Assembly: GCF_018603885.1 (NCBI RefSeq)
Contig: NZ_JAHGAW010000014.1
Location: 1 to 64,000, forward strand
Source: Sphingobium nicotianae
GTDB lineage: Bacteria; Pseudomonadota; Alphaproteobacteria; Sphingomonadales; Sphingomonadaceae
DNA: 64,000 nt
Reading direction: 5' to 3'
The translations under genes and the position numbers were made by a program. The notes beneath the pieces were generated by a model. It was not told the origin of the DNA. It saw only the letters and a list, made by a program, of their open reading frames with translations, and made no database searches. This document shows, one piece after another, positions 51,897-60,031 of this stretch; position 1 is the stretch's first letter, and every line of letters starts with the position of its first letter.

Positions 51897-52631
51897 ATGA
51901 CTACGCTTACCGAGAAGCACAAGAAACTCGAGCGCAACATCACGTTGCTTGCCGTCGCCGCCTTCGCGGTCGTCGCGATCGGCGGGCTTGTGGAGGTGGC
52001 CCCGCTCTTCTGGATCGACAACACGATCGAGAAGGTGGAGGGCATGCGCCCCTACACGCCGCTCGAGCTGGCCGGGCGCAACATCTACATCCGCGAGGGC
52101 TGCTACAACTGTCACAGCCAGATGATCCGGCCGTTCCGTGACGAAGTCGAGCGCTACGGGCATTACAGCCTCGCGGCCGAGAGCATGTATGATCACCCCT
52201 TCCAGTGGGGATCGAAGCGCACCGGCCCCGATCTTGCCCGTGTCGGCAAGCGGTACTCGGATGCCTGGCATGTCCAGCATCTCACCGATCCGCGCAGCGT
52301 CGTACCCGAATCCATCATGCCGCCTTATGCCTTCCTCGCCGATCGCGACCTGAAGCCGGGCGACATGAGCGCCCATCTCAAGGCGCTCAAGGATGTCGGC
52401 GTGCCCTATACCGACAAGGATCTCGCACAGGCCAACGCGGACCTCGTCGCCCAGGCCGATCCCGAGGCGGACACGAAGGATCTGCTGAGCCGCTATCCCA
52501 AGGCGCAGGCGCGCGATTTCGACGGAAATCCCTCGCGCCTCACCGAGATGGACGCCCTCGTCGCCTATCTGCAGATGCTCGGCACCCTGGTCGATCTCGA
52601 CAGTGCCGCGCCGCAGGAGGTCGAGCGATGA
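51897..52631 (+). CDS. ccoO: cbb3 oxidase monoheme subunit II
   Basis: 244 residues. One N-terminal membrane anchor ([20 protein letters not shown]), then a c-type heme motif CYNCH (about 69-73) in [17 protein letters not shown], with axial Met in [11 protein letters not shown]. It brings electrons to ccoN from the periplasm. ATG 51897 is 12 bp after the ccoN stop, and ccoQ overlaps its end by 4 bp. Confidence 0.96.
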   Translation: MTTLTEKHKKLERNITLLAVAAFAVVAIGGLVEVAPLFWIDNTIEKVEGMRPYTPLELAGRNIYIREGCYNCHSQMIRPFRDEVERYGHYSLAAESMYDHPFQWGSKRTGPDLARVGKRYSDAWHVQHLTDPRSVVPESIMPPYAFLADRDLKPGDMSAHLKALKDVGVPYTDKDLAQANADLVAQADPEADTKDLLSRYPKAQARDFDGNPSRLTEMDALVAYLQMLGTLVDLDSAAPQEVER

Positions 52632-52816
52632 TCTACAATGATCTGCGCACGTTCGCCGACAGCTATGCGCTGGCCGCGATGTTGCTCGCTTATTTCGTGC
52701 TCGTCTTCTGGGCATTTCGCCCCGGCTCCAAGCGACGGAACGAGCAAGCCGCCACCATGATCTTCGCCGACGAGAGCGAAGGGACAGCCGAAACCGGGGA
52801 CAAGAACCATGGCTGA
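52628..52816 (+). CDS. ccoQ: cbb3 oxidase small subunit CcoQ
   Basis: 62 residues with one membrane segment ([25 protein letters not shown]) and an acidic tail. It helps stabilise the CcoNO-CcoP complex. Starts with an ATGA overlap on ccoO and overlaps ccoP by 8 bp. Confidence 0.9.
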   Translation: MIYNDLRTFADSYALAAMLLAYFVLVFWAFRPGSKRRNEQAATMIFADESEGTAETGDKNHG

Positions 52817-53726
52817 GCAAAAACGCATCGATCATCCGACCGGGACCGAAACGGTCGGCCATGAGTGGGACGGCATAGAGGAGCTGAACACGCCGCTGCC
52901 GCGCTGGTGGCTGCTCACCTTCTACGCCTCGATTGTCTTCGCGATCGGCTATGTCGTCATGTATCCGGCGATCCCGTTCCTGCACGGCAACAGCAAAGGC
53001 CTGTCGAACTGGTCGAGCCGGCGCGAACTCGCCAAAACGATGGGTACGGAGGCGACACGCAAGGCGCCGATCCTCTCCGCCATTGCGGCGACTCCGATCG
53101 AGAATCTGCCAGGCAAGCCAACGCTGATGAATGTCGCGATCCAGGGCGGCGGCGCGGCCTTCAAGGTGCATTGCGTGCAATGCCATGGGTCGGGTGCCGC
53201 CGGATCGAAGGGTTATCCCAACCTCAACGATGATGACTGGCTGTGGGGCGGCGACCTCAAATCCATCGTCTATACCATCACCTATGGCGCTCGAAATCCC
53301 GAGGTCGCGGAAACGCGCACCAGCCTGATGCCGGCCTTCGGGCACGACGGCATCCTGACGCCGGCGCAAGTCCAGGACGCCGTGTCCTTCGTCCGCGTGC
53401 TCAGCCGACAGGAGAAGTCGAGCTCGTCGTCAAGACGCGGCAGCGCGCTGTTCGAGGCTAATTGCGCCGTTTGCCACGGTCCTCAGGGCAAGGGCAATCG
53501 CACCGTCGGCGCGCCCAATCTGGCGGACGGCATCTGGCTCTATGGCGGGGACCGCGAGACCCTGACCCAGACGCTGACCGACAGTCGCCGGGGCGTCATG
53601 CCGGCATGGGGGCACCGTCTCGATCCTGTGACCATCAAGATGCTGGCGGCCTATGTCCATTCGCTGGGCGGCGGCGAGGCAAATCCGCAACCGCAGCTTG
53701 TCGCGACGGCACAGGCGACGAATTAG
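52809..53726 (+). CDS. ccoP: cbb3 oxidase diheme subunit III
   Basis: 305 residues. N-terminal HEWDGIEELNTPLPRWWLLTFYASIVFAIGYVVMYPAIP is the CcoP membrane hallmark. Two c-type heme sites follow, VHCVQCHG (about 120-127) and ANCAVCHG (about 217-224), with axial Met in SLMPAFG and GVMPAWG. It feeds electrons from soluble cytochromes to ccoO. Last gene of the structural operon, with a 127-bp gap before ccoG. Confidence 0.96.
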   Translation: MAEQKRIDHPTGTETVGHEWDGIEELNTPLPRWWLLTFYASIVFAIGYVVMYPAIPFLHGNSKGLSNWSSRRELAKTMGTEATRKAPILSAIAATPIENLPGKPTLMNVAIQGGGAAFKVHCVQCHGSGAAGSKGYPNLNDDDWLWGGDLKSIVYTITYGARNPEVAETRTSLMPAFGHDGILTPAQVQDAVSFVRVLSRQEKSSSSSRRGSALFEANCAVCHGPQGKGNRTVGAPNLADGIWLYGGDRETLTQTLTDSRRGVMPAWGHRLDPVTIKMLAAYVHSLGGGEANPQPQLVATAQATN

Positions 53727-53853
53727 CACGGCTTGATCTGGCGCAATGCATGCTCCGTCAGGCCGTCGTAAATCACCATTGATGAGGGTGCTCGCGGTCC
53801 CCCGTTTGCCGCGGGTGCCCTCGTCACCGTAAAACAGCTTAACAGGCGCCGAC

Positions 53854-55314
53854 ATGTCAAGCGTGAACGATCTCACCAACGGGCCGACGAGCCTCTACGA
53901 AAAGCGCAAGTCCGTTTTCCCCAAGCAGGTCGATGGGCCATTTCGCCGTTTCAAATGGCTGGTGATGGCCGTCACCCTGACCATCTACTGGGTTACGCCA
54001 TGGCTGCGCTGGGACCGCGGCGCATATGCTCCGAACCAGGCCGTGCTGGTCGATCTCGCCAATCGCCGCTTCTACATGTTCGACATCGAGATTTGGCCGC
54101 ACGAATTTTATTATGTTGCGGGCCTGCTGATCATGGCGGGCATCGGCCTCTTCCTGGTCACCTCGGCAGTCGGCCGCGCCTGGTGCGGCTATGCCTGCCC
54201 GCAGACCGTCTGGACCGATCTGTTCCAGCATGTCGAGCGCTTCCTGGACGGAGACCGCAACGCCCAGATCCGTCTCGATCGCGCGCCCTGGACCTTGACG
54301 AAGCTCTGGAAGCGCCTGCGCAAATGGTCGGTCTGGCTGCTCATCGCCTTTCTGACCGGCGGTGCCTGGATCAACTATTTCGCTGACGCGCCAACGCTCC
54401 AGCGCGCCTTCTGGCATGGTACGGCGCCGACGGTCGCCTATGGCACCGTGCTGGTGCTCACCATGACCACCTTCCTGCTGGGCGGTTTCATGCGGGAACA
54501 GGTGTGCATCTATATGTGCCCCTGGCCTCGCATCCAGACCGCCATGACGGATGAAAAGTCGCTGATCGTCACCTATCGCCACTGGCGCGGCGAACCGCGC
54601 AGTCATGGTCTCAAGAAGGCCAGCGAAGAGCATATCCAGACCGGCGACTGCATCGACTGTCTCCAGTGCGTTCAAGTTTGCCCGACCGGCATCGACATTC
54701 GCGAAGGCCCCCAGATCGGCTGCATCACTTGCGCGCTGTGCATCGATGCGTGCGACAAGGTGATGGGGCAGATCGGCCGGCCGCGCGGCCTGATCGACTA
54801 TGCGACCGAGCTGGACTGCGAGCGCGAGATGCGCGGGGAGGCATCGGTGTCCGCGCTGAAGCGCCTGCTGCGGCCGCGCACGTTGATCTACCTTGCGCTC
54901 TGGGCGGCCATCGGGATAGCGATGCTGTTCGCGCTGGGTACACGCACGCGCGTCGACATCGCCGCGGCGGCGGATCGCAATCCTCAATATGTCCGCCTGT
55001 CGGATGGGTCGATCCGCAACGCCTATCTGGTGCGCGTGCGCAACATGCAGAACCGGCCCCGCACGATGATCGTCGGCCTGCGTGGGCTGCCCGACGGCGT
55101 CATGTGGAGCGAAGGGCAGAGCAGAGCGCAGGCGAGCCGGACGCTGCGGGTCGATGTTCCCGCCGACCAGGTGCTCAAGCAGCGTCTCTATATCGTGGCA
55201 GGTGCCTTTGGGCCGGCAAGGCAGGATTTCGTCTTCACCGTCCAGGCGGCGGGCGACGACAAGGAGACGGCCGAGGATGACGAGAGCTTCGTCCGGCCGG
55301 AGGAGGGACAATGA
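53854..55314 (+). CDS. ccoG: cbb3 assembly iron-sulfur protein CcoG (RdxA)
   Basis: 486 residues with about five membrane segments. The FixG-type ferredoxin region has GDCIDCLQCVQVCPTGIDIREGPQIGCITCALCIDACDKV, two 4Fe-4S sites; membrane-linked Cys lie in WCGYACPQTVW and VCIYMCPWPR. The C-terminal FixG Ig-like domain (about 370-470) is periplasmic. CcoG reduces Cu(II) for oxidase assembly. A half FNR site, TTGAT-N4-CGCAA at 53733, precedes it, and ccoH overlaps its stop. Confidence 0.95.
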   Translation: MSSVNDLTNGPTSLYEKRKSVFPKQVDGPFRRFKWLVMAVTLTIYWVTPWLRWDRGAYAPNQAVLVDLANRRFYMFDIEIWPHEFYYVAGLLIMAGIGLFLVTSAVGRAWCGYACPQTVWTDLFQHVERFLDGDRNAQIRLDRAPWTLTKLWKRLRKWSVWLLIAFLTGGAWINYFADAPTLQRAFWHGTAPTVAYGTVLVLTMTTFLLGGFMREQVCIYMCPWPRIQTAMTDEKSLIVTYRHWRGEPRSHGLKKASEEHIQTGDCIDCLQCVQVCPTGIDIREGPQIGCITCALCIDACDKVMGQIGRPRGLIDYATELDCEREMRGEASVSALKRLLRPRTLIYLALWAAIGIAMLFALGTRTRVDIAAAADRNPQYVRLSDGSIRNAYLVRVRNMQNRPRTMIVGLRGLPDGVMWSEGQSRAQASRTLRVDVPADQVLKQRLYIVAGAFGPARQDFVFTVQAAGDDKETAEDDESFVRPEEGQ

Positions 55315-55766
55315 CCGGGACGTTCACGGGGCGCCACATCACGCTCATTCTCGTTGCGTTTTTCGGGGTCGTGATGGCCGTCAATTTCACCATGGCCTAT
55401 TTCGCGAGCGCGACGTTTGGCGGCACGGTGGTCGACAACAGCTATGTCGCCAGCCAGCAGTTCAACGGATGGCTCGAGAAGGCACGCGCGGAAAAGGCGC
55501 TGGGCTGGTCGCTCGATACGGTGCGGACGCCCGATCATCATGTGATTGTCTCGATCGCGCAGGGCGCTGCGCCGCTCCCCTTCGCGACCGTCACGGCCCT
55601 GGCGCGCCATCCGCTCGGCCGCCTGCCGGAGCGGACTCTGGCCTTCCGCGCTTTGGGCGGCGGCCGCTACGAGAGCCTCGACGCGCTGCCCGCGGGCCGC
55701 TGGATCCTCCATCTGCGCGCGGTGCAGGGCAGGTGGCAGATCAACCGGATCGTCGACCTCCAATGA
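55311..55766 (+). CDS. ccoH: cbb3 assembly protein CcoH (FixH)
   Basis: 151 residues, FixH family. One N-terminal membrane segment (HITLILVAFFGVVMAVNFTMAYFA) is followed by GGTVVDNSYVASQQFNGWLEKARA, the FixH signature, and a periplasmic domain. It is needed for stable assembly of cbb3 oxidase. It overlaps ccoG by 4 bp and ccoI by 4 bp, all in one coupled operon. Confidence 0.93.
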   Translation: MTGTFTGRHITLILVAFFGVVMAVNFTMAYFASATFGGTVVDNSYVASQQFNGWLEKARAEKALGWSLDTVRTPDHHVIVSIAQGAAPLPFATVTALARHPLGRLPERTLAFRALGGGRYESLDALPAGRWILHLRAVQGRWQINRIVDLQ

Positions 55767-57907
55767 ACGCGCGCGCGCCAGCGGTCGAGCCGGCCGGGCA
55801 TCCGCGCGAAAGCCGCTTCGCGGTGCCGGACATGCATTGCGCCGGCTGCATCGCCAAGATCGAGCGGCTGCTGCCGCTGCAACCGGGGATCTTCTGGGGC
55901 CGGGTCAATTTTTCCGGCAAGACGGTGACGGTGAGCCACGCCGACACGCTCGCCGAACCCGACCTGATCCGCGCCTTCGAGGCGATCGGGTTCGAAGCGC
56001 AACCGCTCCAGAATGCCGCTTCTCTGGAGCGCAGCGTCGCGCTCAAGCGGCTGATCCGCGCGCTGGCCGTCGCCGGCTTCGCGGCCATGAACGTCATGCT
56101 GCTGTCCGTGTCGGTCTGGTCGGGCGCGGACGGGAACTCGCGCAATCTCTTCCACTGGATCTCGGCGCTGATCGCTATCCCCGCGGTCGCCTTTTCCGGG
56201 CGCCCTTTCTTCTCATCGGCGTTCCGCGCGCTGAAGGCCGGCACGACGAACATGGACGTGCCGATCTCCATCGGCGTCTCGCTCGCGACCGGCATGAGCC
56301 TCTACGAGACGATCATCGGCGGCGAGCATGCCTGGTTCGACGGCGCGCTCATGCTCCTGACCTTTCTCCTCGCCGGGCGCGTGCTCGACGAGATGATGCG
56401 CGGACGGGCGGCGAGCGGCGCCGAGGCGCTGGTCCGGCGGACGGCACCCGGCGCGATGCGCCTTGGCGAGAAGGGCGAAAGCCAGTGGATCGCGGCGGAT
56501 GCCCTCGTGGTTGGCGACCGGCTGCTCGTCGCCGCCGGTGAGCGGCTGGCGACGGATGCGATCATCGAGCAGGGGACGAGCCGGTTCGATCTGTCGCTCC
56601 TGACCGGCGAGAGCGCGCCGGTCAGTGCCGGCCCCGGCGATCGCGTCACCGCCGGCACGCTCAATCTCGATGCGCCCGTGACCCTGCGCGTGACGGCTGT
56701 GGGCGAGGACCGGGCGATCGCGGCGATCGCGCGTCTCATGGAGAGCGCGGCGCAGGTGCGCTCGCGCTATGTGCGCCTGGCCGATCGGGCGTCGCGGCTC
56801 TACGCGCCCGCCGTGCATCTGCTCGCGGCGCTGAGCTTTGCCGCCTGGATGATGGCCGGGGCCGGCTGGCATCAATCGCTGCTCATCGCGATTGCGGTGC
56901 TGATCATCACATGCCCCTGCGCGCTCGGCCTCGCGGTGCCGGTCGCCCAGGTCGTCGTCTGCGGCTCGATGATGCGCGAGGGCCTGCTGGTGAAGGACGG
57001 CAGCGCGCTCGAGCGCCTGGCCCAGGCGGATGAAGTGCTGCTCGACAAGACGGGGACGCTGACCCTCGGCCGGCCGCAGCCGGAAGGGCTCGATGCCATA
57101 CCAGAGGACAAGCGTCCGATCGCGCGCGCGCTCGCGATGGCGAGCCGCCATCCGCTCGCCATCGCCATCCGGCAGGGGCTGGGCGGCGCCGATGTCGGCC
57201 CTGCGCAGCTGAGCGATATCATCGAGAAAGCGGGCGAGGGCGTGGAAGCCAGGATCGATGGCACTCTGGTGGCGATGCGTCGCCCGCGCCCCGGCGAAGT
57301 TGGGAGCGATGAAGACGATCGCACGTCCGTCGCTCTCGATCTGGGCTGCGAGCATCCCTTCATCATTCGCTTCGCGGACGGCCTGCGCCCGGATGCTTCC
57401 GCCGCACTGAGGCAACTCGCCGCCCTCGGCCTGCCGGCGCGGATCATGTCCGGCGACAGGGCAGGGGCCGTCGCGCTGGTTGGCGATGCGCTCGGCATTG
57501 CCTGGCAGGGCGAGATGCAACCGGCGGAAAAGATGGCATTGCTGGAGTCGGAGATCGCGGTGGGGCATCGTCCGCTGATGGTCGGCGATGGCCTCAATGA
57601 CGGGCCGGCGCTCGCGGCCGCCCATGTCTCGATGGCGCCCGCCTCGGCCAGCGACGTCGGCCAGCAGGCGGCCGATATCGTGTTCCTGGGCGACAGCTTG
57701 CTCTGCCTGCCGAAGGCAGTGCGCGCGGCGCGCGCGACGATGCGGATCGTGCGCGAGAATTTCGCGCTGGCCATTGGCTACAATATCCTGGCCGTTCCGC
57801 TTGCCATGACCGGTCACGTGACCCCCCTCGTCGCGGCGCTGGCCATGTCGACCAGTTCGCTGATCGTGATCGCCAATTCGCTGCGCTTGCGCTGGGCCGT
57901 CAAATGA
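55763..57907 (+). CDS. ccoI: Copper-transporting P1B-ATPase CcoI (FixI)
   Basis: 714 residues. An N-terminal heavy-metal-associated domain has MHCAGC (24-29). Eight membrane segments include the copper motif ITCPCALGLAVP. Phosphorylation site DKTGTLT, HP motif in ASRHPLAIAI and the hinge GDGLNDGPALAAAHV follow. It delivers copper to the cbb3 oxidase rather than for resistance, as judged by its cco neighbours. ATG 55763 overlaps the ccoH stop. Confidence 0.96.
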   Translation: MNARAPAVEPAGHPRESRFAVPDMHCAGCIAKIERLLPLQPGIFWGRVNFSGKTVTVSHADTLAEPDLIRAFEAIGFEAQPLQNAASLERSVALKRLIRALAVAGFAAMNVMLLSVSVWSGADGNSRNLFHWISALIAIPAVAFSGRPFFSSAFRALKAGTTNMDVPISIGVSLATGMSLYETIIGGEHAWFDGALMLLTFLLAGRVLDEMMRGRAASGAEALVRRTAPGAMRLGEKGESQWIAADALVVGDRLLVAAGERLATDAIIEQGTSRFDLSLLTGESAPVSAGPGDRVTAGTLNLDAPVTLRVTAVGEDRAIAAIARLMESAAQVRSRYVRLADRASRLYAPAVHLLAALSFAAWMMAGAGWHQSLLIAIAVLIITCPCALGLAVPVAQVVVCGSMMREGLLVKDGSALERLAQADEVLLDKTGTLTLGRPQPEGLDAIPEDKRPIARALAMASRHPLAIAIRQGLGGADVGPAQLSDIIEKAGEGVEARIDGTLVAMRRPRPGEVGSDEDDRTSVALDLGCEHPFIIRFADGLRPDASAALRQLAALGLPARIMSGDRAGAVALVGDALGIAWQGEMQPAEKMALLESEIAVGHRPLMVGDGLNDGPALAAAHVSMAPASASDVGQQAADIVFLGDSLLCLPKAVRAARATMRIVRENFALAIGYNILAVPLAMTGHVTPLVAALAMSTSSLIVIANSLRLRWAVK

Positions 57908-58077
57908 ACGGCCTGCTCATCCTCATCCCCGTGGCTCTCGCGCTCGGCCTTGGCGGCCTGGTCGCCTTTCTATGGTCGCTGCGCGCCGGTCAGTTCGATG
58001 ATCCGGACGGCGCGGCCATGCGCATCCTTATCGACGACCCGAACGACGACCGGCCGACGCCCATCAAGGATCGATAG
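57904..58077 (+). CDS. ccoS: cbb3 assembly protein CcoS
   Basis: 57 residues. One membrane segment (LLILIPVALALGLGGLVAFLWSL) followed by RAGQFDDPDGAAMRILIDD, the standard CcoS tail. Needed to insert heme and copper into CcoN. Starts with an ATGA overlap on ccoI and ends the oxidase operon before a strong hairpin. Confidence 0.93.
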   Translation: MNGLLILIPVALALGLGGLVAFLWSLRAGQFDDPDGAAMRILIDDPNDDRPTPIKDR

Positions 58078-58092
58078 TCCTCGGATACGCAA

Positions 58093-58122
58093 AAGGGGCC
58101 GGCCTTGGACGGCCGGCCCCTT
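58093..58122. terminator. Strong bidirectional terminator hairpin
   Basis: A 12-bp perfect stem AAGGGGCCGGCC / GGCCGGCCCCTT with a 6-nt loop, between convergent ccoS and the Rieske beta gene. The T-tract (CCCCTTTT) follows on the minus strand, so termination is strongest for the Rieske operon. Confidence 0.85.
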
Positions 58123-58150
58123 CGCAATGGCGTGACGGAAATCTCCGTCG

Positions 58151-58669
58151 TCAGATCGCGTTCACGTCCAGAACGGTCGGCACCAGATCGTTCGCGAGGC
58201 GGATGATCTTGCTGGCGATGCGCCATTCGCCGTCCACCTGCCGCAGTCCGTGACGGTAGCGGCCGAAATGATAGGAAAGGCGATCGCTGCGCGGATCATA
58301 GGCGTGAGTCACGAAGCTGGAGAAGACGACATGCTCGTCGCCGTCCATGCCGCCCAGCTCGACATTGCTGAGGATGTGCGCCACGCGCGGCAGGGTGCGC
58401 GAGACCGGCGAGAGGCCGGAGGTCAGGCGCGTGACCCGGTCGCGCAGATTGGACCGTCCGCGATAATAGATGAGCGACAGCTCCCGGTCGGGATCTTCCG
58501 TCTGGCTGTTGTCGTCGCGCCAGGCCGGCATCCAGTAGAGCGCGTCCTCGGTATAGAGGTCGAGCCAGCCCGCGAAGTCCTGCTCGTCGAGCAGCCGGGC
58601 TTCGCGCGTGATCAGCGCCTGCGCGTCCGCCAGCGTCAGCCGCGCGCGCTCAAGGGTCAAGTCGTTCAT
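58151..58669 (-). CDS. Aromatic-ring-hydroxylating dioxygenase beta subunit
   Basis: 172 residues of the SnoaL/NTF2-like small subunit fold, with LLDEQDFAGWLDLYTEDALYWMPA, DRELSLIYYRGRSNLRDRVTRL and WRIASKIIRLANDLVP. It has no metal site and supports the alpha subunit structurally. ATG 58669 overlaps the alpha stop (ATGA). No ferredoxin or reductase gene is beside it, so electron donors must come from elsewhere. Confidence 0.93.
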   Translation of the reverse strand: MNDLTLERARLTLADAQALITREARLLDEQDFAGWLDLYTEDALYWMPAWRDDNSQTEDPDRELSLIYYRGRSNLRDRVTRLTSGLSPVSRTLPRVAHILSNVELGGMDGDEHVVFSSFVTHAYDPRSDRLSYHFGRYRHGLRQVDGEWRIASKIIRLANDLVPTVLDVNAI

Positions 58670-60009
58670 GCCAGCACCTCGCTCATCCGATCCAACCATG
58701 CGTGATAATAGCCCTGGAACAATGTCTCGTCGGCCAGTTGCGACGGGCCGGCGACGCTGCTGACCGGTTCCATCCCGAGCCGGTCGGACAGGTCATTGCC
58801 GCCCTTGCGGGTGGCGGCGAGGCCGCGGGCATGGCCTTGCAGCCAGGGGCCGTCCTGACCCGTCATGCCGGTCTGGCATTCCTCGTACACGGCGTTGTCA
58901 TCAGCGATCGCCATGCCGGTGGGATTGAAGAAATCCTCATACTGGCGGATGCGCAGCCGTCGCGCCTCGGCGCTTTCGCCCTTGGGGACAAGGCACCATG
59001 TCTCCATCTCGGTCAGATTATGCGCGATCGGCCGGATGACGCGCAGCTGGGTGGAAGCGTTCACCGCCACCTGCGCGTTCGGGAACAGGCTGAGGTTGCG
59101 CATGTTGAACATCCAGGCGGTGCGGTCCGCGCCGAACTTTTCCAACAATGCGGTGTGGGACGAGTAGAGCGCCTGACTGGGGTTCGGCTCCATGCGCCCC
59201 CAGGTCACGACATGCCCGTGCTCGAAGATGTAGGAGCCGCCGACGATCCCCTCGTCGCCGCCTTTCCAGAAGTCGGCGCCGGCCAGGCTGGACTTGACCG
59301 CCGCGCCATTCTCGCCCGCCGCACGGCGCTCCAGCACCTTGATCAGGCTCGGATGGGTCGAGGTGAAATGATACTGGTCCGAGCAATTCTCGAGTTGCAT
59401 CTTCCAGTTGGCAGCGAAGGTGAAGCGGACGCGGCCCGGAACGAGTTCGAGGCCCTCGTCGCTCTGGTCGGCCACCAGATCGAGCATGTGGCGCGCCTCG
59501 CCGAGATGATCGTCGAGCGAGGGGACGTCGGCGCTCAGGCTGCCGAACAGGAAGCCGCGATACTCGCCGAACCTCGCGATCGGGGCGAGGTCGTGATCCT
59601 CCTCGGTGAAGCCCTGGCCATAGGCGCCGGCGTTGTGCCACTTCACATTCTTGCAGGCGCCCGAGCTGTCGAAGGTCCAGCTATGATAAGGACAAGCGAA
59701 CAGCCGCGCATTGCCCGAGGGCTGCGTGGCGATCCGCGCGCCCTTGTGCGGGCAGCTGTTGACGAAACAGCGCAGGACGCCGTCCTTGCCGCGCGCGACG
59801 ATCACCGGGATGCGCCCGATGCGCGTCGTGAAATAGTCGTGCAGGTCGGCGGCCTGGCTGGCCATGCCGAGGAAGACCCAGCCGCTCTCGAAGACATGCT
59901 TCATTTCGAGATCGAACAGCTCGGGATCGGAGAAGAGAGCGCGGTTGACCCGGAACACTCCCTCCGCGGGACGGTCATCGACCAGGTCGACAAGACGATA
60001 AGGCTTCAT
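58666..60009 (-). CDS. Aromatic-ring-hydroxylating dioxygenase alpha subunit (Rieske)
   Basis: 447 residues. Rieske 2Fe-2S ligands Cys86/His88 (SCPHKG) and Cys106/His109 (CPYHSW). The catalytic iron site has His214 and His219 in NCSDQYHFTSTH, with the bridging Asp211. It adds two hydroxyls to an aromatic ring, or removes a methyl group or acid, depending on the member. The substrate is not visible. The gene is 22 bp downstream of the Baeyer-Villiger enzyme and co-directional, so one operon is likely. Confidence 0.94.
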   Translation of the reverse strand: MKPYRLVDLVDDRPAEGVFRVNRALFSDPELFDLEMKHVFESGWVFLGMASQAADLHDYFTTRIGRIPVIVARGKDGVLRCFVNSCPHKGARIATQPSGNARLFACPYHSWTFDSSGACKNVKWHNAGAYGQGFTEEDHDLAPIARFGEYRGFLFGSLSADVPSLDDHLGEARHMLDLVADQSDEGLELVPGRVRFTFAANWKMQLENCSDQYHFTSTHPSLIKVLERRAAGENGAAVKSSLAGADFWKGGDEGIVGGSYIFEHGHVVTWGRMEPNPSQALYSSHTALLEKFGADRTAWMFNMRNLSLFPNAQVAVNASTQLRVIRPIAHNLTEMETWCLVPKGESAEARRLRIRQYEDFFNPTGMAIADDNAVYEECQTGMTGQDGPWLQGHARGLAATRKGGNDLSDRLGMEPVSSVAGPSQLADETLFQGYYHAWLDRMSEVLA

Positions 60010-60031
60010 GTCAAAGCTCCAATTTCTGGGG

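Noticed and set aside
53733-53746. FNR site before ccoG (TTGAT-N4-CGCAA)
   Set aside because: Only the left half-site matches; kept as a note in the ccoG entry.
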